This document shows, one piece after another, positions 33,261 through 46,334 of a stretch of DNA of 64,000 nucleotides. Source of the stretch: Takakia lepidozioides (Eukaryota > Streptophyta > Takakiopsida > Takakiales > Takakiaceae). The notes under the pieces are model-generated. The model worked only from the letters and a program-made list of their open reading frames with translations, was not told the origin of the DNA and did not search any database. Made by a program: the position numbers and the translations under genes. How positions within the stretch are numbered: position 1 is the first letter of the stretch; every line of letters begins with the position of its first letter. Where the stretch lies: the NCBI GenBank assembly GCA_030704615.1, contig CM060731.1, forward strand, positions 56,276,756 through 56,340,755. The letters run 5' to 3'.

Positions 33261-35845
33261 CAATGAGCGGATGAAATATCTAGTGTCTATTGCAAATGGC
33301 TATTTATTGGGGAAGGTATTATCTTGATAGGTAGGTATTAAGTGGTGAAGGTACATCAGGAGAAAAGCACCTCAGCGTGGTCTCTCCCTTAAGGGAGGAG
33401 CCAATAATGTATTCTAAAAATATTATCAGACTAATGTGTTATAGATTCATAATGAAAACCAAAGGGGCCTGATTTATGAGCTCTCGTTCCCAGGTTTCTC
33501 TTACAAGTAAAAATATAACTAATCATCTTTCCGGAAATTATACGAGCCCAGACGAATTTATGAAATGATGGGGAAAAACAAACCCCGTAGCCGTATCAAA
33601 GCCATGAGGTTTGTATGTACTAAATACTCAGAATTTATGTTGAAAGCTGTCAACAGATTAATGTTTTCACATATGAAATAGTTGAGTATTCCATCCTAAA
33701 ATGGTTTATTAGCGCTCATGATTGTGTCATTGGTCTCTATCCTAGAAAGATAATAGTCAAGATAGAACTTGTTATAGGAAATTTTACAGAACCTCGTTGA
33801 AAAATGATGTCGGCTATTTCATTACTTCAAACAAATATATATTGACAGCTCGCAAATCAGGCCCCTTAATAGTGAGAGGAGAAAATAACCTCTTTCACAG
33901 TAACCCTGCCACGAGAAATATTGCGATCCTGATGATGGGCATATGAAACATCTACACCATTTCCTTTATTTATCTATTTTATTATTATTATTATTTGAAA
34001 ATTACAGGGGACAAAGAGTGCTGAGGACTTTGTTTGGAATTATTATGGGGAAAAAAAATAAAACCCCTTGGTACACCATTGAGGCCTTTATTTGTTCATT
34101 TAAATCCTGGGAGCGATAGCTCAATAAACATATAATTTGGACTACCCTTGATTGGGCGACTATGTTGGAAGTCCACTTGTTCGTAAAGAATGTATTTAGG
34201 GAAACCAATGGTAGAACGTGCATCACTACAACTATGTTATTTTCTAGATTATAAATGAAAAAAATTGAAGTAAACGTTCATTAAAATTTTATGATAGTAC
34301 TACCATAATGGGATAGACGGTTAGGCAGAAATTAATTCGAAAAAAACGTGCTTAATCCTTTTTTTATTTTTTTTACAAGAATGCCTAATTAAAAATTCTC
34401 TTCAAAGAGTGCCTAATTTTCAAAATTTTCTCTAAAATGCCTAATGGTATAACGACTTGAAATTAAATTATAAAATTAAATTCAAAATTAAAAAAAATCT
34501 AAAAATGATATCCAGTTTTTTTCTACTTCATACTAGGTATTTGATGCTTATACTAGCTCCAAATAACCTCCATAGGCCCTTGTGTTGACTCAACTATCTC
34601 ATCATAATTAGCCTGGTATCCGACTCTCCTTCGGACTCTGAATTATTATTGAAATTAGGAAGAGCTCCTTCGGACTCTAAATTATTATTGAGATTAGGAA
34701 GCTCTTCGTCTACAATATGCAGATTTGCCAAACAACTACTCATTCTATCAACTACACTGAGATCAAGATAGATGTCAGGGACATCTTCCATAACAATAAG
34801 AGGAAACTTGCGAGGGCAGGCTAGGTAGCGGCTGAGTTTTCATTTAAAACCTCATCAGTTTTCAATTTTCATCCATGGCAGCAGTTGTATTTTGTCATTA
34901 TTTTTTATTTGCCTAATTTGAAAAAATTATTAGGCAGGCAAGTGCCTAACCGGCTAGGATCACTACGCCGGTATAAGTTTTCTATGAATTGCAATATATT
35001 TGCACATATTATTGTATGGCACAATGGTGTTGCATGGATGGGAGTCAAGCTTCACCATGTTCACCCATGTGAAGGCTTACATGTTTGAATGTATGTCATG
35101 ACTTGGGCCTCCAGCTATGGCATACGGCTATAGTCACATGCAGCCACATGGCATGTCATACTACCATAGCTATGCAGCCGGCGTTCGCCGGCTGCCAGGT
35201 GTCACTCTCGGGTCCTGCCGAAGTGAAGGGCCAAGTCATCGGGCGAGCACGCACCCAAGCGAATAGTCCATAATATTCCTGATATTTCACGGGCGGCAGT
35301 TAATGCGAGGGTCGAAAATAGACAGTGAGGGAGTGCCGGGTAGCGGCGGGTGGGGCGGGGTAGGCGGCATCCATGGGGAGGAAGAAGACGGCCGACTGTA
35401 TCTACGTGACCTCGTGAGCGCTCATCACTGCACCCACATGCCGGTGGCCACGAAGGGAATCACGTTAAAAGGAGGGGGTACGCAGGTCGACTATAGATAG
35501 TCTCGTGTATGTTCCTATGTTCCTTCGATTCCTCTACATGGACGACAACAGCTAGCCCGCAGCTGGAAGCATGGCACGTTAGCTATCCGGAGGAGAGCTG
35601 GAAGGCGGTTGACCGGAGCAGTGAAAGGTCACCGGGGGTTCCAGGCTCATGGGTCGGTTGTCTTCACTCGCGCCTGATCGCTTTGCAGGTGCAAAAGACG
35701 CTGCAAACTTGAGCTCAGAGCTCTGCATACTTTGTGTCCCACGATTCCTAGGTGAGGCTTTCTCCGGGCGACTCTCTTAACACTGCGCAGCGCAACAATC
35801 TAGCAAGTCATCGGGGTCGCAAGAGAATTTTCCTGCCAGCGAAAT
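33261..35845. other. AT-rich intergenic stretch upstream of the hydroxylase gene
   Basis: I can support no gene. A short minus-strand frame (34594-34791) has a doubled LPN(L/F)NNN(L/S)ESEG motif and could be an exon of an unknown protein. The last 600 bp before 35846 are GC-richer, as expected near a plant gene start. No clear TATA box was assigned. Confidence 0.35.
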
Positions 35846-38800
35846 ATGGACTCACATGCTGGAAAGTCATTCGACCAAGGAATGAAAGCGCTAGAAGATA
35901 AAGCTTTGAGTGGGGATGAAATCAGCAAGCATAAGAGTAGCAGGGATGCATGGATCACAGTGGATGGGCGCGTTTATGATATCACGAATTTTCTCGATAT
36001 CCATCCGGGAGGTGCTGAGGTGCGTAATGTATAGACAACTTCTTTCATGAACCTGAAGAGCCGTACTCAGCTTTAACCGCCTCAATGATAAGATCTCGAG
36101 CAAAGTTCCCCTGCTCAAAATTGTCGTCTAATTTGCTCTTTCCTGAGGTCACCGACATCTGGAGCCACAGCACCCATAATTTTCATTCACGACTCACGGT
36201 CTGTGATATGCATGTGTCTCTAGAAAATGTAGCATATGTTTGGCGTATTTCGAGGATCAAGTTCGTAAATTTTGGGGAGACCTGCAGTTCGGTATCTTGA
36301 AGTTTATCGAGCTACACATTATACATATTTAACGATGTTCATGGTTTGCGGGCCCTTCATGAAGTAGACTTCTGGATTTCGCGTTTGAGTAGGTTTCTGC
36401 ATGTATAGACGTAGCTATCTAGATGGAGATCCACATGTAGATCTAATGCTTGCAAACGTAATGCTGGCATTTGAATGATCTCTACAAGTCAGTGTTTCAG
36501 TACTGTGTAAGGTCACCAATTGTGCCGGAAGTTTCAGTCGATAGTAGTTACCAACGATGTAGCACTTCCCCTTCTCCGACATGTGAGGGATGGGCCCTGC
36601 TCGGGGGCCTGTACAGTTGTATGTGACAGTTTTGATTCTGGTGCCAGATCATTATGGAGCACTTGAACGAGGCGGATGCAGGGAAAGTGATGAGAGGGCA
36701 AGCGCGCTATGTGCCCGACTCCCATGTGCACAGCAAATATGCATTTCGCATGCTGCAGAAGTTTCTCGTTGGACGCGTCAGTGAGCCCCAAGGGTACTAA
36801 GCCTTTTCCTCTTTCCTTCTCTCCTTGATCAAGTGGACCATGCAGGTGACATTAACCTTCCATTAACAGGCCTGTATAATTTGCATGTTTTGCATGTTTT
36901 ACGAACGGTCGTGCCTGGTAAACTGCCCAAAGATTGGACCCAACCTCAGGACTCATATGTATAAATTGGTGAGGGTGGACAGCTCAACCTTTTGGATGTG
37001 CAATCTTGAGCATCACTGGGCATTAACTAACTAGTACATGAGACATTAATTACAGCTCATGCACTATCAAGGTTCAGAAGACTCGATTTCTGTAGATTAT
37101 GTGCCAGGGTTCCATGTACAGAGTTCTCAGCAGCTCACTTCGTGAGCAGATTATGTATATATGTAATGCTCGAGCCCTCACGAGTTTAGCAGCGTGCACT
37201 ACCCCGGGAGTTCGGGGTGCTTTTAGAACTGATAAGGGCCTAGGTAATATACTGCTCGCGCGTAAACTTGGGAGCTTGGACGTAAGCTCCCTTTGCAAGT
37301 GGCTTACGCTGGAAGGGCACCGGATGATGGGTAGACACCGGATCTCACGTCATTAAAGAGTGGTCAATTTCCACTGTGAAATTGGGCCATTATGGTTATC
37401 AAAACTTGTGTTTTCAGGTTGGTCGCTGAAATCCTCACAGCTCTGAGAGCTGAACTAGTAACAAAGGATTTCAACTAAGTTGGCATGAGTTACTTTCCGT
37501 GATATCAGAGATCAAGACATGTTGGAGTCATCAAGCCGCAGCAATTTGGGAGGGAACGGTTACCGAGTAGACTTGACGAAGCCTCTTGTATTTCAGGTTA
37601 GATGTCATGATCCTCTCACGCCATTTTTTGTTGTGTCGAGGGCGACCCCCTTAATTCTCTGTACCAGGAAGTTCACAAGGATGCGGATCGACTTTCAGTA
37701 GGTGTGGAGTTGAAAGTGGTTCGAGCTAAATGCCACTCTCGAGTGTAGCTAGGCAATGAGTCAGAAAGTGCTAGGCACTAGACAACGAACCTGGCCCACA
37801 ATGCTTACCTGGGCATGATTGACTGCAACTACATATCTGATGATTAGGACGTAGGAGAAGCTGGCTCCGTCCAAGATTTATCAGCCTTTTGAGTCAAGAA
37901 TTTGTCGCGATACAGGTTGGACAGCTGGGAGCTGATTATGACAAGTGGGTACATGATCCAATCGTGTGCAAGGAAACCCCGCGCTTCTTCGAAAGTGACT
38001 TGGCCGAGGTATGTATTCTGGGACCAAAAAGCACTGCATCCTGACCATCCTACCAAAGTTCTCGGATGACTGTCAAACAATATATACGACAATAGATCTA
38101 TGAAATTCTCCATCTTACTGAACGTCTTTCCATGTCTTTCCTGTATTTGCAGTCTTTAACTCGGACAAAGTGGTGGATGATACCACTAGTGTGGGGACCA
38201 CTAGTAATATGGCTAGAGGTACTGGCACTGAGAGACTTGAGCGCACCGGTCTTGCCACCGTCGATGATAGCAGGAGCTTTCATTTGGACGTTCATTGAGT
38301 ACCTGTTGCACCGCTATCTCTTTCATATGAAAGTTTAGAGAAAGTGGTGAGTTTTTCAGATTTTGAACAATCAATCTCGTTAAATTTTGTGTTGCTTGGA
38401 GCACCCTCGCGTGTGAAATGCTCTTAAACTTGTGGCCAGTTGAATTATCTTGTAGGGCCCTGACACCTAATGTTCATTTCAAATGACTTGAACTCGCTTC
38501 AATGCTCGTGAGTGCAATTTACAGTCACTGGTCGTTTCAGGAGCTTACGTAAACTCTTTTCGTGACAGGAACATAACGCTGCACTACTTTCTTCACGGCT
38601 TCCACCACAAACATCCCATGGACGGAACGCGCTTAGTTTTCCCCCCGGCGGCAAGTCATAAAATATTTTTGGGCATAGTAAGTCAACTGACCAATCCATC
38701 TTCACTTGGTCCGGTAGAGGAGGTGCGTCTTGGGGTCCTAATTCACCTGGAATCCTGTCAAAAATAAATCCATAGTGATACTGCGTCGCAATAGAACAGA

Positions 38801-40578
38801 GCAAACCAGAAATTTTGAGCAGAAAAATCAGAGCCGCATACATATAGACATCATGATAACGATGAAGAGGTTCGTATAGCCTGATAACCTGAGATATCAC
38901 TATATCCTCGTGCCCTCATCCTCGACACTGTCGTTTTGGTTGTAAGTCCATTGCAGCTCTCCTTCTTTCATTGCACCTACACCACATGGGGCTCTCTCTT
39001 GGCTACTGTCCTCTCTCTAACTCTTCCGCCCACCAAGTACCCCAAACTCACGGGCCTCACAATCATAGAGAATCATCGGAATCAACATTGTATGATTTTG
39101 ATGATTCTCTCCTTTATCAGTTGTATCGCCAAGTGGGCCCCACTTGCAGTCGCCATTTTAGACCCACGAGCAGGGGGCTCGGTGGGTGGAACCACATGCA
39201 GGCGGCACATGTATTCAGACATCGTCAGATGTCCACCCTCCTTTAGCCGATTTGAAGATTAGGAACATATGCGGTTGAAACAAGAGGTAGAGAATCATTT
39301 GCCTACTTATACCTAGAGAACCTGAGTGATAACTTCAGAACAGAACTTACATGATCCAGTGCATGTCTACAGTGGTAAGCCAAACTTAGGGCCTCTTTAG
39401 ACTACAGACCCAAAAAGTGTAAGCCAATGAATAAGCGCCACCTATTCACTAAGGGTAACCCGTTCATTAAATGCTTATGACAGTTGATTTAGAAATAGTA
39501 TCCAAGGAGTCTTAAGACTATCGAGGAAAAGGGGTACCCGGTCCTGGCTATAGGGCACCCAATAAACTGTAAAGACCCAGCCAGCATTTCTTAGTTAGAG
39601 AGCATGGCACCTTAGGTGGCGGGATTTTTCCGCCAGGTGCTCTCGAGGAAAGGAGGCACCCTAGCAAGGTTTCTGCTCTCTTGAGCAGCCCCGAACAAGG
39701 AAATCTCAGCCATCAAACTCAGAAATCCTTGCTGTTTCATTACGGAGGACGGGGCCTCACCCTACAAAAATGCCAGTTAAGATCAATCAAATGTAACTTA
39801 AACATCCTGTTCTCCTGGATCTAAGCTCAAATTCAAGATTGTTCAAGGATTAATTTCCTTATCCTCTAATATCTGTCGGTTCAGCAAGGGCTGAAAGTTT
39901 GTTTCGAGTGGGGTCTGGATAAGTCGACTCAATCGGGTTGTCGTTGAAGTAAATTACAGTGACCATTTTCGCCAGCATTTGAACTGGCGGGTTCAAATTA
40001 TCTTGTGGGTCCCAGTCGGAAGCTGTGATGTTGAAGATTTGTAGGGTGCGTGCATGCAGATCTGGATAGTGACAGAGCCTTTGGCTAAGTATGTGGTGGG
40101 CAAGCCCATCAAGATAGCGATGTTTGGAGGGGGCTTGCTTATGTATGTTGCGTATGATCTCACCCACTATTTCCTGCACTTCGGTACTCCTTTCAACGAC
40201 GTATCCCATAAAATGAAGGTATTGTGTAGCTACCTGTGGCGTCTCAAGATGTGCATCTATGATTTGGTTGTCCTGAATGTTGAAATCCTCTTCCAAGTTG
40301 GCTGTTGAGTGGCATGTATTATTCACCGTGTGGGTTGCAGTTGATTCTTGGATCTTCTGCAGTAGAGATTCTACAGAGGGGAGGGATTTGAACCCGATTA
40401 CGCAGGGACTGACATAGCGGACGTCTACTTAGGAATATGGCGTGGTTGCTTTTTGCAGCGCTGGCACACTGACCACCATTTCAAGGAGCAGACCGCTTCG
40501 TTTGGAGTAACAAGCGTATTGTGGGATCGGATTTTTCAGACGCTGCCAAGCTCGCCTCAACATCGCGCAACCACCTAA
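35846..40578 (+). CDS. FA2H: fatty acid 2-hydroxylase with N-terminal cytochrome b5 domain
   Basis: Eight exons join in consistent phase: 35846-36019, 36648-36793, 37509-37596, 37916-38008, 38153-38346, 38569-38677, 40060-40218 and 40459-40578. The product is about 360 residues. Exons 1-2 encode cytochrome b5 with both haem histidines (LDIHPGGAEV and HSKYAFRMLQ). Exons 3-4 carry VDLTKPLVFQVGQLG and ETPRFFESDLAE, typical of this family. Exons 5-8 form the di-iron membrane domain with histidine motifs HRYLFH, HYFLH, HGFHHKH and HTDHHF. The enzyme hydroxylates the alpha carbon of sphingolipid fatty acids at the endoplasmic reticulum. One TAG (38336-38338) lies in frame in exon 5, where relatives have Lys, so this is either a recent null allele, a sequence error or a pseudogene. 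The characterised Arabidopsis enzymes lack the fused b5 domain, whereas yeast Scs7 and animal FA2H have it. Confidence 0.88.
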
Positions 40579-40734
40579 TCCCGCTCTATCTCTGTACATC
40601 AATCTGATCTTCGGTCCCAACACACTCGGATAGTGCCCTAATTATGTAGAACGAGTGCCGCTATAATAATGCCTAATTTATATCGGTGTAGTTGTCGAAA
40701 AACTGAAGGATAAATAGATTCCACCAGTATTGGA

Positions 40735-41600
40735 TAGTGCACGGGGAGTGCCATCCAGGTGGTTCTGGGTTCAAATCCTGCTACCTTGACGGGTGTGGTA
40801 TTATACAGTGTTGGACTGGTATACCTGGTTTAACCTAGGTATGGAATACAGGTATGAATATATATATTGAAGAACATACCAGTCGGGTATGAAAGAACCA
40901 GTGTACCCATGTGATACACGTACTGGGGGAGTATGGCTTTAGGATTCCCCGCACACATACCATACCAGTCTGGGTATATGGAGGAATAGCATGGTCCCGA
41001 TACCAGTATTGCGGTGAGTTCATGGCGAATGGAGGTAGGTATGAGTATATGTTAGTGCAGCTAGTTATACCCTGTACTACAATTTGGTTAATTCAAGGCT
41101 CCATGTTGCAATTTAGACTTCATTTGCTGTTTCGTGCTACTTTGGGTTACCTTTTGCCTAGTGTTTCACGGCTTGAATTAAAATTAGCTATGTGCTAAAT
41201 GACATTTATTCTATGTATGGTGAGCTGTAGAAATACCATACCAGTGCTCATACCCCCCCAATATCACTACAGAGAAAGGGCAATACTAGTACCATACTCA
41301 TATATAGCCCAAAGTATAACTACTCATACCAGATTCATACCCAAGTTGCTCATACCTGTATAGATACCTATACCAGCCTGGTATGAAAAAATGGTGGGAC
41401 CCTTCATACCAGGACCAGTCTGGTATTAAAAAATGGACACACCAGTCCAACACTGGTATTATACTCCCCCCCCCTTTGGGTGGTGTCCCTCGACTTTTGC
41501 TTGTCACAGCAAGAAGACCGTATTCTCACTCTATTGAAGGGGGCCTGATTTGTGAGCGGTTGCTCCCTTTACAAGGACAAGGCCCGTATGCCAAGAGGGA
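40735..41600 (+). mobile_element. tRNA-derived SINE (S2-like) split by a hAT MITE
   Basis: A head with box-B-like GGTTCTGGGTTCAAATCC lies at 40771-40788. The S2 tail GGGGCCTGATTTGTGAGC...GTTGCTCCC lies at 41540-41570. The MITE at 40806-41455 lies between, so the SINE is older than the MITE. A further S2-like head with GGTTCAAATCTGC is at 41696. Confidence 0.5.
40806..41455. mobile_element. hAT-type MITE with 8-bp target duplication
   Basis: The ends are inverted repeats: CAGTGTTGGACTGGTAT on the left and ACCAGTCCAACACTG on the right. Perfect 8-bp direct repeats GTATTATA flank it (40798-40805 and 41456-41463). An 8-bp duplication and CA(G/A)TG ends are hallmarks of hAT elements. The interior holds repeated ATACCAGTCTGGTAT palindromes and no coding sequence. 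Confidence 0.92.
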
Positions 41601-41984
41601 TATTTAAGAGTGATACATTTGGTAGGAAAAATGCAAGGCAATACTGGCAAAAAATTATAGTTGAGCTAGGATGCTAGTGTCATCGTGATAATTATGGTTC
41701 AAATCTGCTACGTAATTTTCGTGTGATATATACTCATTACCCTTGGGAACCCATTAGCCTTACTCATGACGAGGCTTGAAAGAGGTTGTTTTTTTATTGT
41801 TGCCTTTATTGAAAAGAAACAATTACTAGAAAATTTTGTTTGTATGAACTGTAATTTAACATATATTGATGAGAAATAGTGATTGTTGGATTTTAGCATT
41901 TTGGGCCTTGGCTATGAGGTAAGGGAAATGAGCGGACACATGAGCTTCATGCTTTCATTGTGAACTGAGATATATATGAGTAAA

Positions 41985-43520
41985 TGTAAGAGTATCTCCT
42001 GCAGCACACGACAAAGACACGGGGCTGGCGCCAATATAGTGCGGCCGTGAAGAGCGGGGCCCAAACTAAACCCCAACGGTGCAATACCGCTAAATAATTT
42101 GTGGGGGGGGGGGGGGGGGGGGCGCTCAAATTGGCATTTGCCCCACCACATTTGGGCTTATATATGAGGGGCTCCAAACCTGGCCCGCCAGAAGTTTGAA
42201 TCTCTTTCCTAGCTATACGTGTCTGCAACCCTCATTAATCCACCACTTTGCCATGCGAGATAGCCAAAATACCCACTACCAGCGGAGCAAACCTGCCAGC
42301 AAGGCCAAGGTAGTGAGGCACCAGGGGGTTTTTTACTCCTCCGCAATCTTGGAAATTGGCCCCGCCAAAGGGGCCGGTAGAGTGCATTTGGTGGGGGGAA
42401 TTTTGGCTTGCACCGGAGGAGATGCTCTAAAGAGGATCAAAATCTTGTGTTGTAGTATATATCATCAAGTGCAATATATAATATACGACGCCTCTCGAAG
42501 GAAGCCTAAATTATGGTGTCTCTTGTCTCTTCGCCCCAAACGGCTAGTGCCTTGGCAGGAAGGTGGATACCTTTCGTGACACCAATAGGTGGATTGAACC
42601 CACAACCACCTTCGAGGTGGTATGTGCCCCATGGGCTACAACTTGGCTCTATACGTGCATAATGTCTTAGGGCTCATAATTTTGTATTGCCTCGTCCTAA
42701 TGAGTCTGTTGAGGTGGTGGGCCCACCATCTCATTAACATAGGCCCCATTACTTGCATGCACATTAATTGGTGAGGACATGAATTTTTTTTGGGTTAGGT
42801 AGTTTATAGTTTGTAATACTAACACTAAGAGCATCTCCTCCGGTGCAAGCCAAATGCCCCGCCAAATGCATTGTGCCGGCCCCTTCGACGGGGCCAATTT
42901 CCAAAATATGGGAAGAGTAGAAAAGAACCCCTGCCGCGCAAGCCCAATGCCTCCCTACCTTGGCCTCATTGGCAAGTTTGGATCCCTTCTATGACGTATA
43001 TGCAACCCAATTAATATTAATATTTTAGTATTTTAATACTTTATTTAATTTTAATATTTGATGCCTGAAGGAAGCGTAAATTATGGTGTCTCTTCACCTT
43101 GAAAGATTACCACCTTCCGCTAGGAAGGTGGAAGGTGGAATATATATATATATGACACCTCCTGAAGGGAGCGTAACTTATGGTGTTACTTCACCACAAG
43201 GGCTACTGCCTTCCAGCTGAAAGTGGACACCTTCATGACACACCAGACCGTGGTTTGAACCCACAACCACATCCAACGTGGTATGTGCCTATTACCACTG
43301 GGCATGCTGGTTGTCAGGAAGGTGGACACCTTTGTGACACCAATCGGTGGATTGAACCCATAACCACTTCCAAGGTGGTATGTGCCCACGCTACAACTTG
43401 GTTGTCCGCTGGGGGGATCCAAAGAGATTGGGGGGCCAGATTTGGAGCCCACTATATAGGCCAAATGTGGCGGGGCAAATGCAAATTTGAGCGGCCCCCC
43501 CACAAACTCACTACAACACA
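41985..43520. mobile_element. nested inverted-repeat (foldback/MITE) cluster with SINE copies
   Basis: Outer arms of about 75 bp lie at 42118-42192 and 43428-43503, sharing CAAATGTGG, GGGGCAAATG and TTTGAGCG in inverted form. Inner arms of about 80 bp lie at 42345-42430 and 42828-42908, sharing AGCATCTCCTCCGGTGCAAG. SINE S1 copies on the minus strand occupy 42480-42655 and parts of 43045-43400. A run of about 18 G lies at 42104-42121. Nested MITE insertions explain this best. Target duplications were not resolved. Confidence 0.6.
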
Positions 43521-43657
43521 TCTTATGTAATTTCGACAATCTAGTTTGACGCTGGCGTTGACTGTTGTCACTTTCGACTATTCCAACCATTTTGCAGTCA
43601 AAATTTATATTACAATATTCGAGGTGCTAGACAACCACGAAAATTTTGACTGTAGTG
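43505..43657. mobile_element. small element with TCACTACA ends, tentative
   Basis: The left end TCACTACAACAC and right end GACTGTAGTGA are short inverted repeats. The size (about 150 bp) and ends resemble CACTA-derived MITEs. Evidence is limited to the ends. Confidence 0.3.
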
Positions 43658-44089
43658 AGAGACTTTGACTACCTAAAATGAGCTGATTGAGACAACCAGT
43701 TAAGCAATGGCACGTGTAATCACAATATATAAATTATATAGCAATATATATGTGGATAATAAGAAGTAAAAACATTTAACTACTTTTTCACTAACCCAAC
43801 ACATTAATAGTAAACTAATCGTGTGTTGGTTAAGGTTAGTGCAAATGTGGGCTCTTGGCTCCTGTTAGTACCTCGATTTGGTATTCTTCATGATGTTTAC
43901 AAGGTACTTGGGAGAGTCAGCTTGGTCTTAGCAGGCCGTGTTTCAATCTCTGCCTGCTCAGCTACACCGTGGTGGTTCTTACAGACCAATCTGTCAGTAC
44001 CTAACTACAGACACAAGCAGCACACACAAGAGGTTCTTTGGGTTGATGGTCAAATCCTCCATGGGTCATGACACAAGGTCAAGGTTGAC

Positions 44090-44300
44090 AATGTGGTGAG
44101 GGCACCTTCTTCTTCAACTTATTTCTGCTTGTTTTACGCTCTCATTAGACTCGGCCCTGAGATGCATATTGAATTCTGTAAGTTAGCTCGTTGGGTGGAT
44201 CTGTGGTGGTTAGGAGTGACTTTGACAAGTTACTACCGATGTGGCGGCAGGAAAGTATCCAAAAACAGATAACATAGAGGAGGAAAAGCTCGTTGGTAGA
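44090..44300 (+). repeat. dispersed repeat E, second copy
   Basis: This copy matches 8590-8755 over about 165 bp with few changes and extends upstream through GGGCACCTTCTTC. It is followed at 44420-44530 by repeat D, the reverse of the order at 8050-8755. Confidence 0.65.
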
Positions 44301-44539
44301 TCTATGGTGGTTTTTGGAGTGATTTTGACATGTTACTGTAGTTAGGGTTAGGGCTTCAGTGTCAGCTGCTAGCTGCATCAAGGCTGAGGATGTATTCACG
44401 ATTTGTACAGGATAGCTGAAGGAGTGCAGGGATAGATTGTGGGTCCAGATTCATCCAAGAGGCCCGGATTTCAAGCTCCAGATTACCTACGATTCCCTGT
44501 GGAGGATAGCTACAAGAAACAGATGGTCAACTGGAATCC

Positions 44540-45675
44540 GGGCCAATAGTCATCTAGCAGCTAGATGACTATTGTCAATGCCGCCGTTTCTATAAAGCAC
44601 CACGTACACCTACTCAAAGTACGTTCACACATTGGCATTCAAGGGAATGAGGAGGCCGACCTCCTCGCTCAGCTCCGTGCCACCAAACTCAAAGTTGTCA
44701 AACCCACGAATGATCCTATCCACGTCGCCCGCTCCTACCCCTTTTGGTTTATACACCCAGTTTTGAACCCTACCGCACCACGACCCACACGCAACCTCTT
44801 GGCCACCCTCACTCATGAAAGCAAATGAACAGGCCGCAGCCTCTATAAGTCATACCAAAGTACATATTAAATGGACCCAATCCGACCACAAACTCTCGAA
44901 CCACTTCTGGCATACCAAAGCTACCACTGATGCACAAATCTGCAAGACACTTAAATTCAGATACGCCCAATACATGGATCACCAACGCAAACACATTTTC
45001 TAGCCACATCTCTTTCCGTCACCTGTGCTCCACAACTCACAATGCGCGTGATACCTGGCCGCACCTCCTGAGCCAGTGCACGCACCCGATCATCCATGGT
45101 CTTCATATCACCCGACACAACCAAGCAGTCTGGCATCTCCACAAACTATTCACAAAACGCGCTGAAACCCGATGGTTCACACTCATTAACGCCGGTACCT
45201 TCCAAGGGAGGCCACCAGACCACACTGTACCGCCATGGCTTCTACCATGTACATGCACCCGAGTACCTTGCTCATGCCCCGCCCGGCTCTGCCCGGACAT
45301 ACTCATTATCCAGGGACTACCCATTCAAGCCTCGCCACCTACTTCACCATCCCCACAGCTCGTCATCCACTTTATCGAGTTTACATTCTACCATGATCGA
45401 TACCCCCACGATTCAATCCTGGAAAAACGACAAAAATATGCCCCACTCATTCTTGCAATTTGTCGGCAGAGATGGACCACTGGCCCACTCACAGTCATCA
45501 CTGCCGGAACCTGAGGCGGCATACACAACGCCAGTATCAATGATTTACATGATAATTTCAAAATACCCACTCTCCCAATCCATCAATGTTTCAAAACAAT
45601 CCATCTTACAACACTCCGTTCCCTAACAGCCACCATCACCAACAAACGCCAACTCGAAGCTAGCCCCTCTAGTGC
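44540..45675 (+). pseudogene. LINE ORF2 3' part: RNase H end and C-terminal domain
   Basis: The frame begins with the end of an RNase H domain (HLLKVRSHIGIQGNEEADLL), the pattern found in plant LINE ORF2 proteins. After shifts at about 44820 and 45000 it continues with a zinc-knuckle-like segment (HLCSTTHNARDTWPHLLSQC, Cys and His spaced as in LINE C-termini). A long tail follows with LVIHFIEFTFYHDRYP. A TGA at 45511-45513 interrupts the frame, which stays open beyond it to about 45670. No reverse transcriptase is present, as in a 5'-truncated LINE. The related piece at 61055-61930 covers the part just before this one. The hAT MITE at 45722 lies just downstream. Confidence 0.75.
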
Positions 45676-45721
45676 ACCATGGGTCCCCCAGGGTCCCCCT
45701 GGGAACTCAGGGGGTTCATAG

Positions 45722-46204
45722 CAATGTTGGACTGGTATCAAGTTTTTTACATACCAGTCTGGTCCTGGTACTAGGCCTATCACAAAGTTTTCATACCAGT
45801 CTGGTCTATATAATGGTGGATGTATATTTGTCCAAATACTGGTATGAGTATGAGTATCATGACCACAATACCAGCTGGTATGAGGTATCAACTCTGGTAT
45901 CATCCATTATGTGTATTGTATTTATTTTCACTTGATATTTGCTATTTGATAAACTTGTAATTCAAGATGGCTTTAGAAGTAAATATACATAAATACAAAT
46001 GTATAGGCAAATGTACACATAAATTAAATATGGTACACATACCAGAGTAAATGAGGTAGACTGCGGGGGAGTACCGGTATTGTGGCTGGTATGAAAAAAC
46101 TGATACCGGCCTGGTCTGGTATATGACCAAGTATTCTCCCAAACGATACCAGACTGGTCTGGTATCTAATACCAGTCCTTCACCTATATACCAGTCCAAC
46201 ACTG
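45722..46204. mobile_element. hAT-type MITE with 8-bp target duplication, second copy
   Basis: The ends CAATGTTGGACTGGTAT and ATACCAGTCCAACACTG (at 46188-46204) are inverted repeats of the same family as 40806-41455. Perfect 8-bp direct repeats GTTCATAG flank it (45714-45721 and 46205-46212). The interior again carries ACCAGTCTGGT palindromes. It is 483 bp against 650 bp for the other copy. Confidence 0.93.
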
Positions 46205-46334
46205 GTTCATAGCAACTCTTCCCTCTCTCTCTCCTTGGTTACTTGGTGTCTCACATGACACCCTTCCTATTATAGGTCCCACCCCTGAAAAGGGGCAGTA
46301 GCCGTAAGGCGTTAGTTACGCCGGCTACGGCCGG

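Noticed and set aside
39859-40326. A 155-codon minus-strand frame
   Set aside because: It lies antisense to exon 7 of the hydroxylase gene, which has conserved motifs and splice sites on the plus strand.
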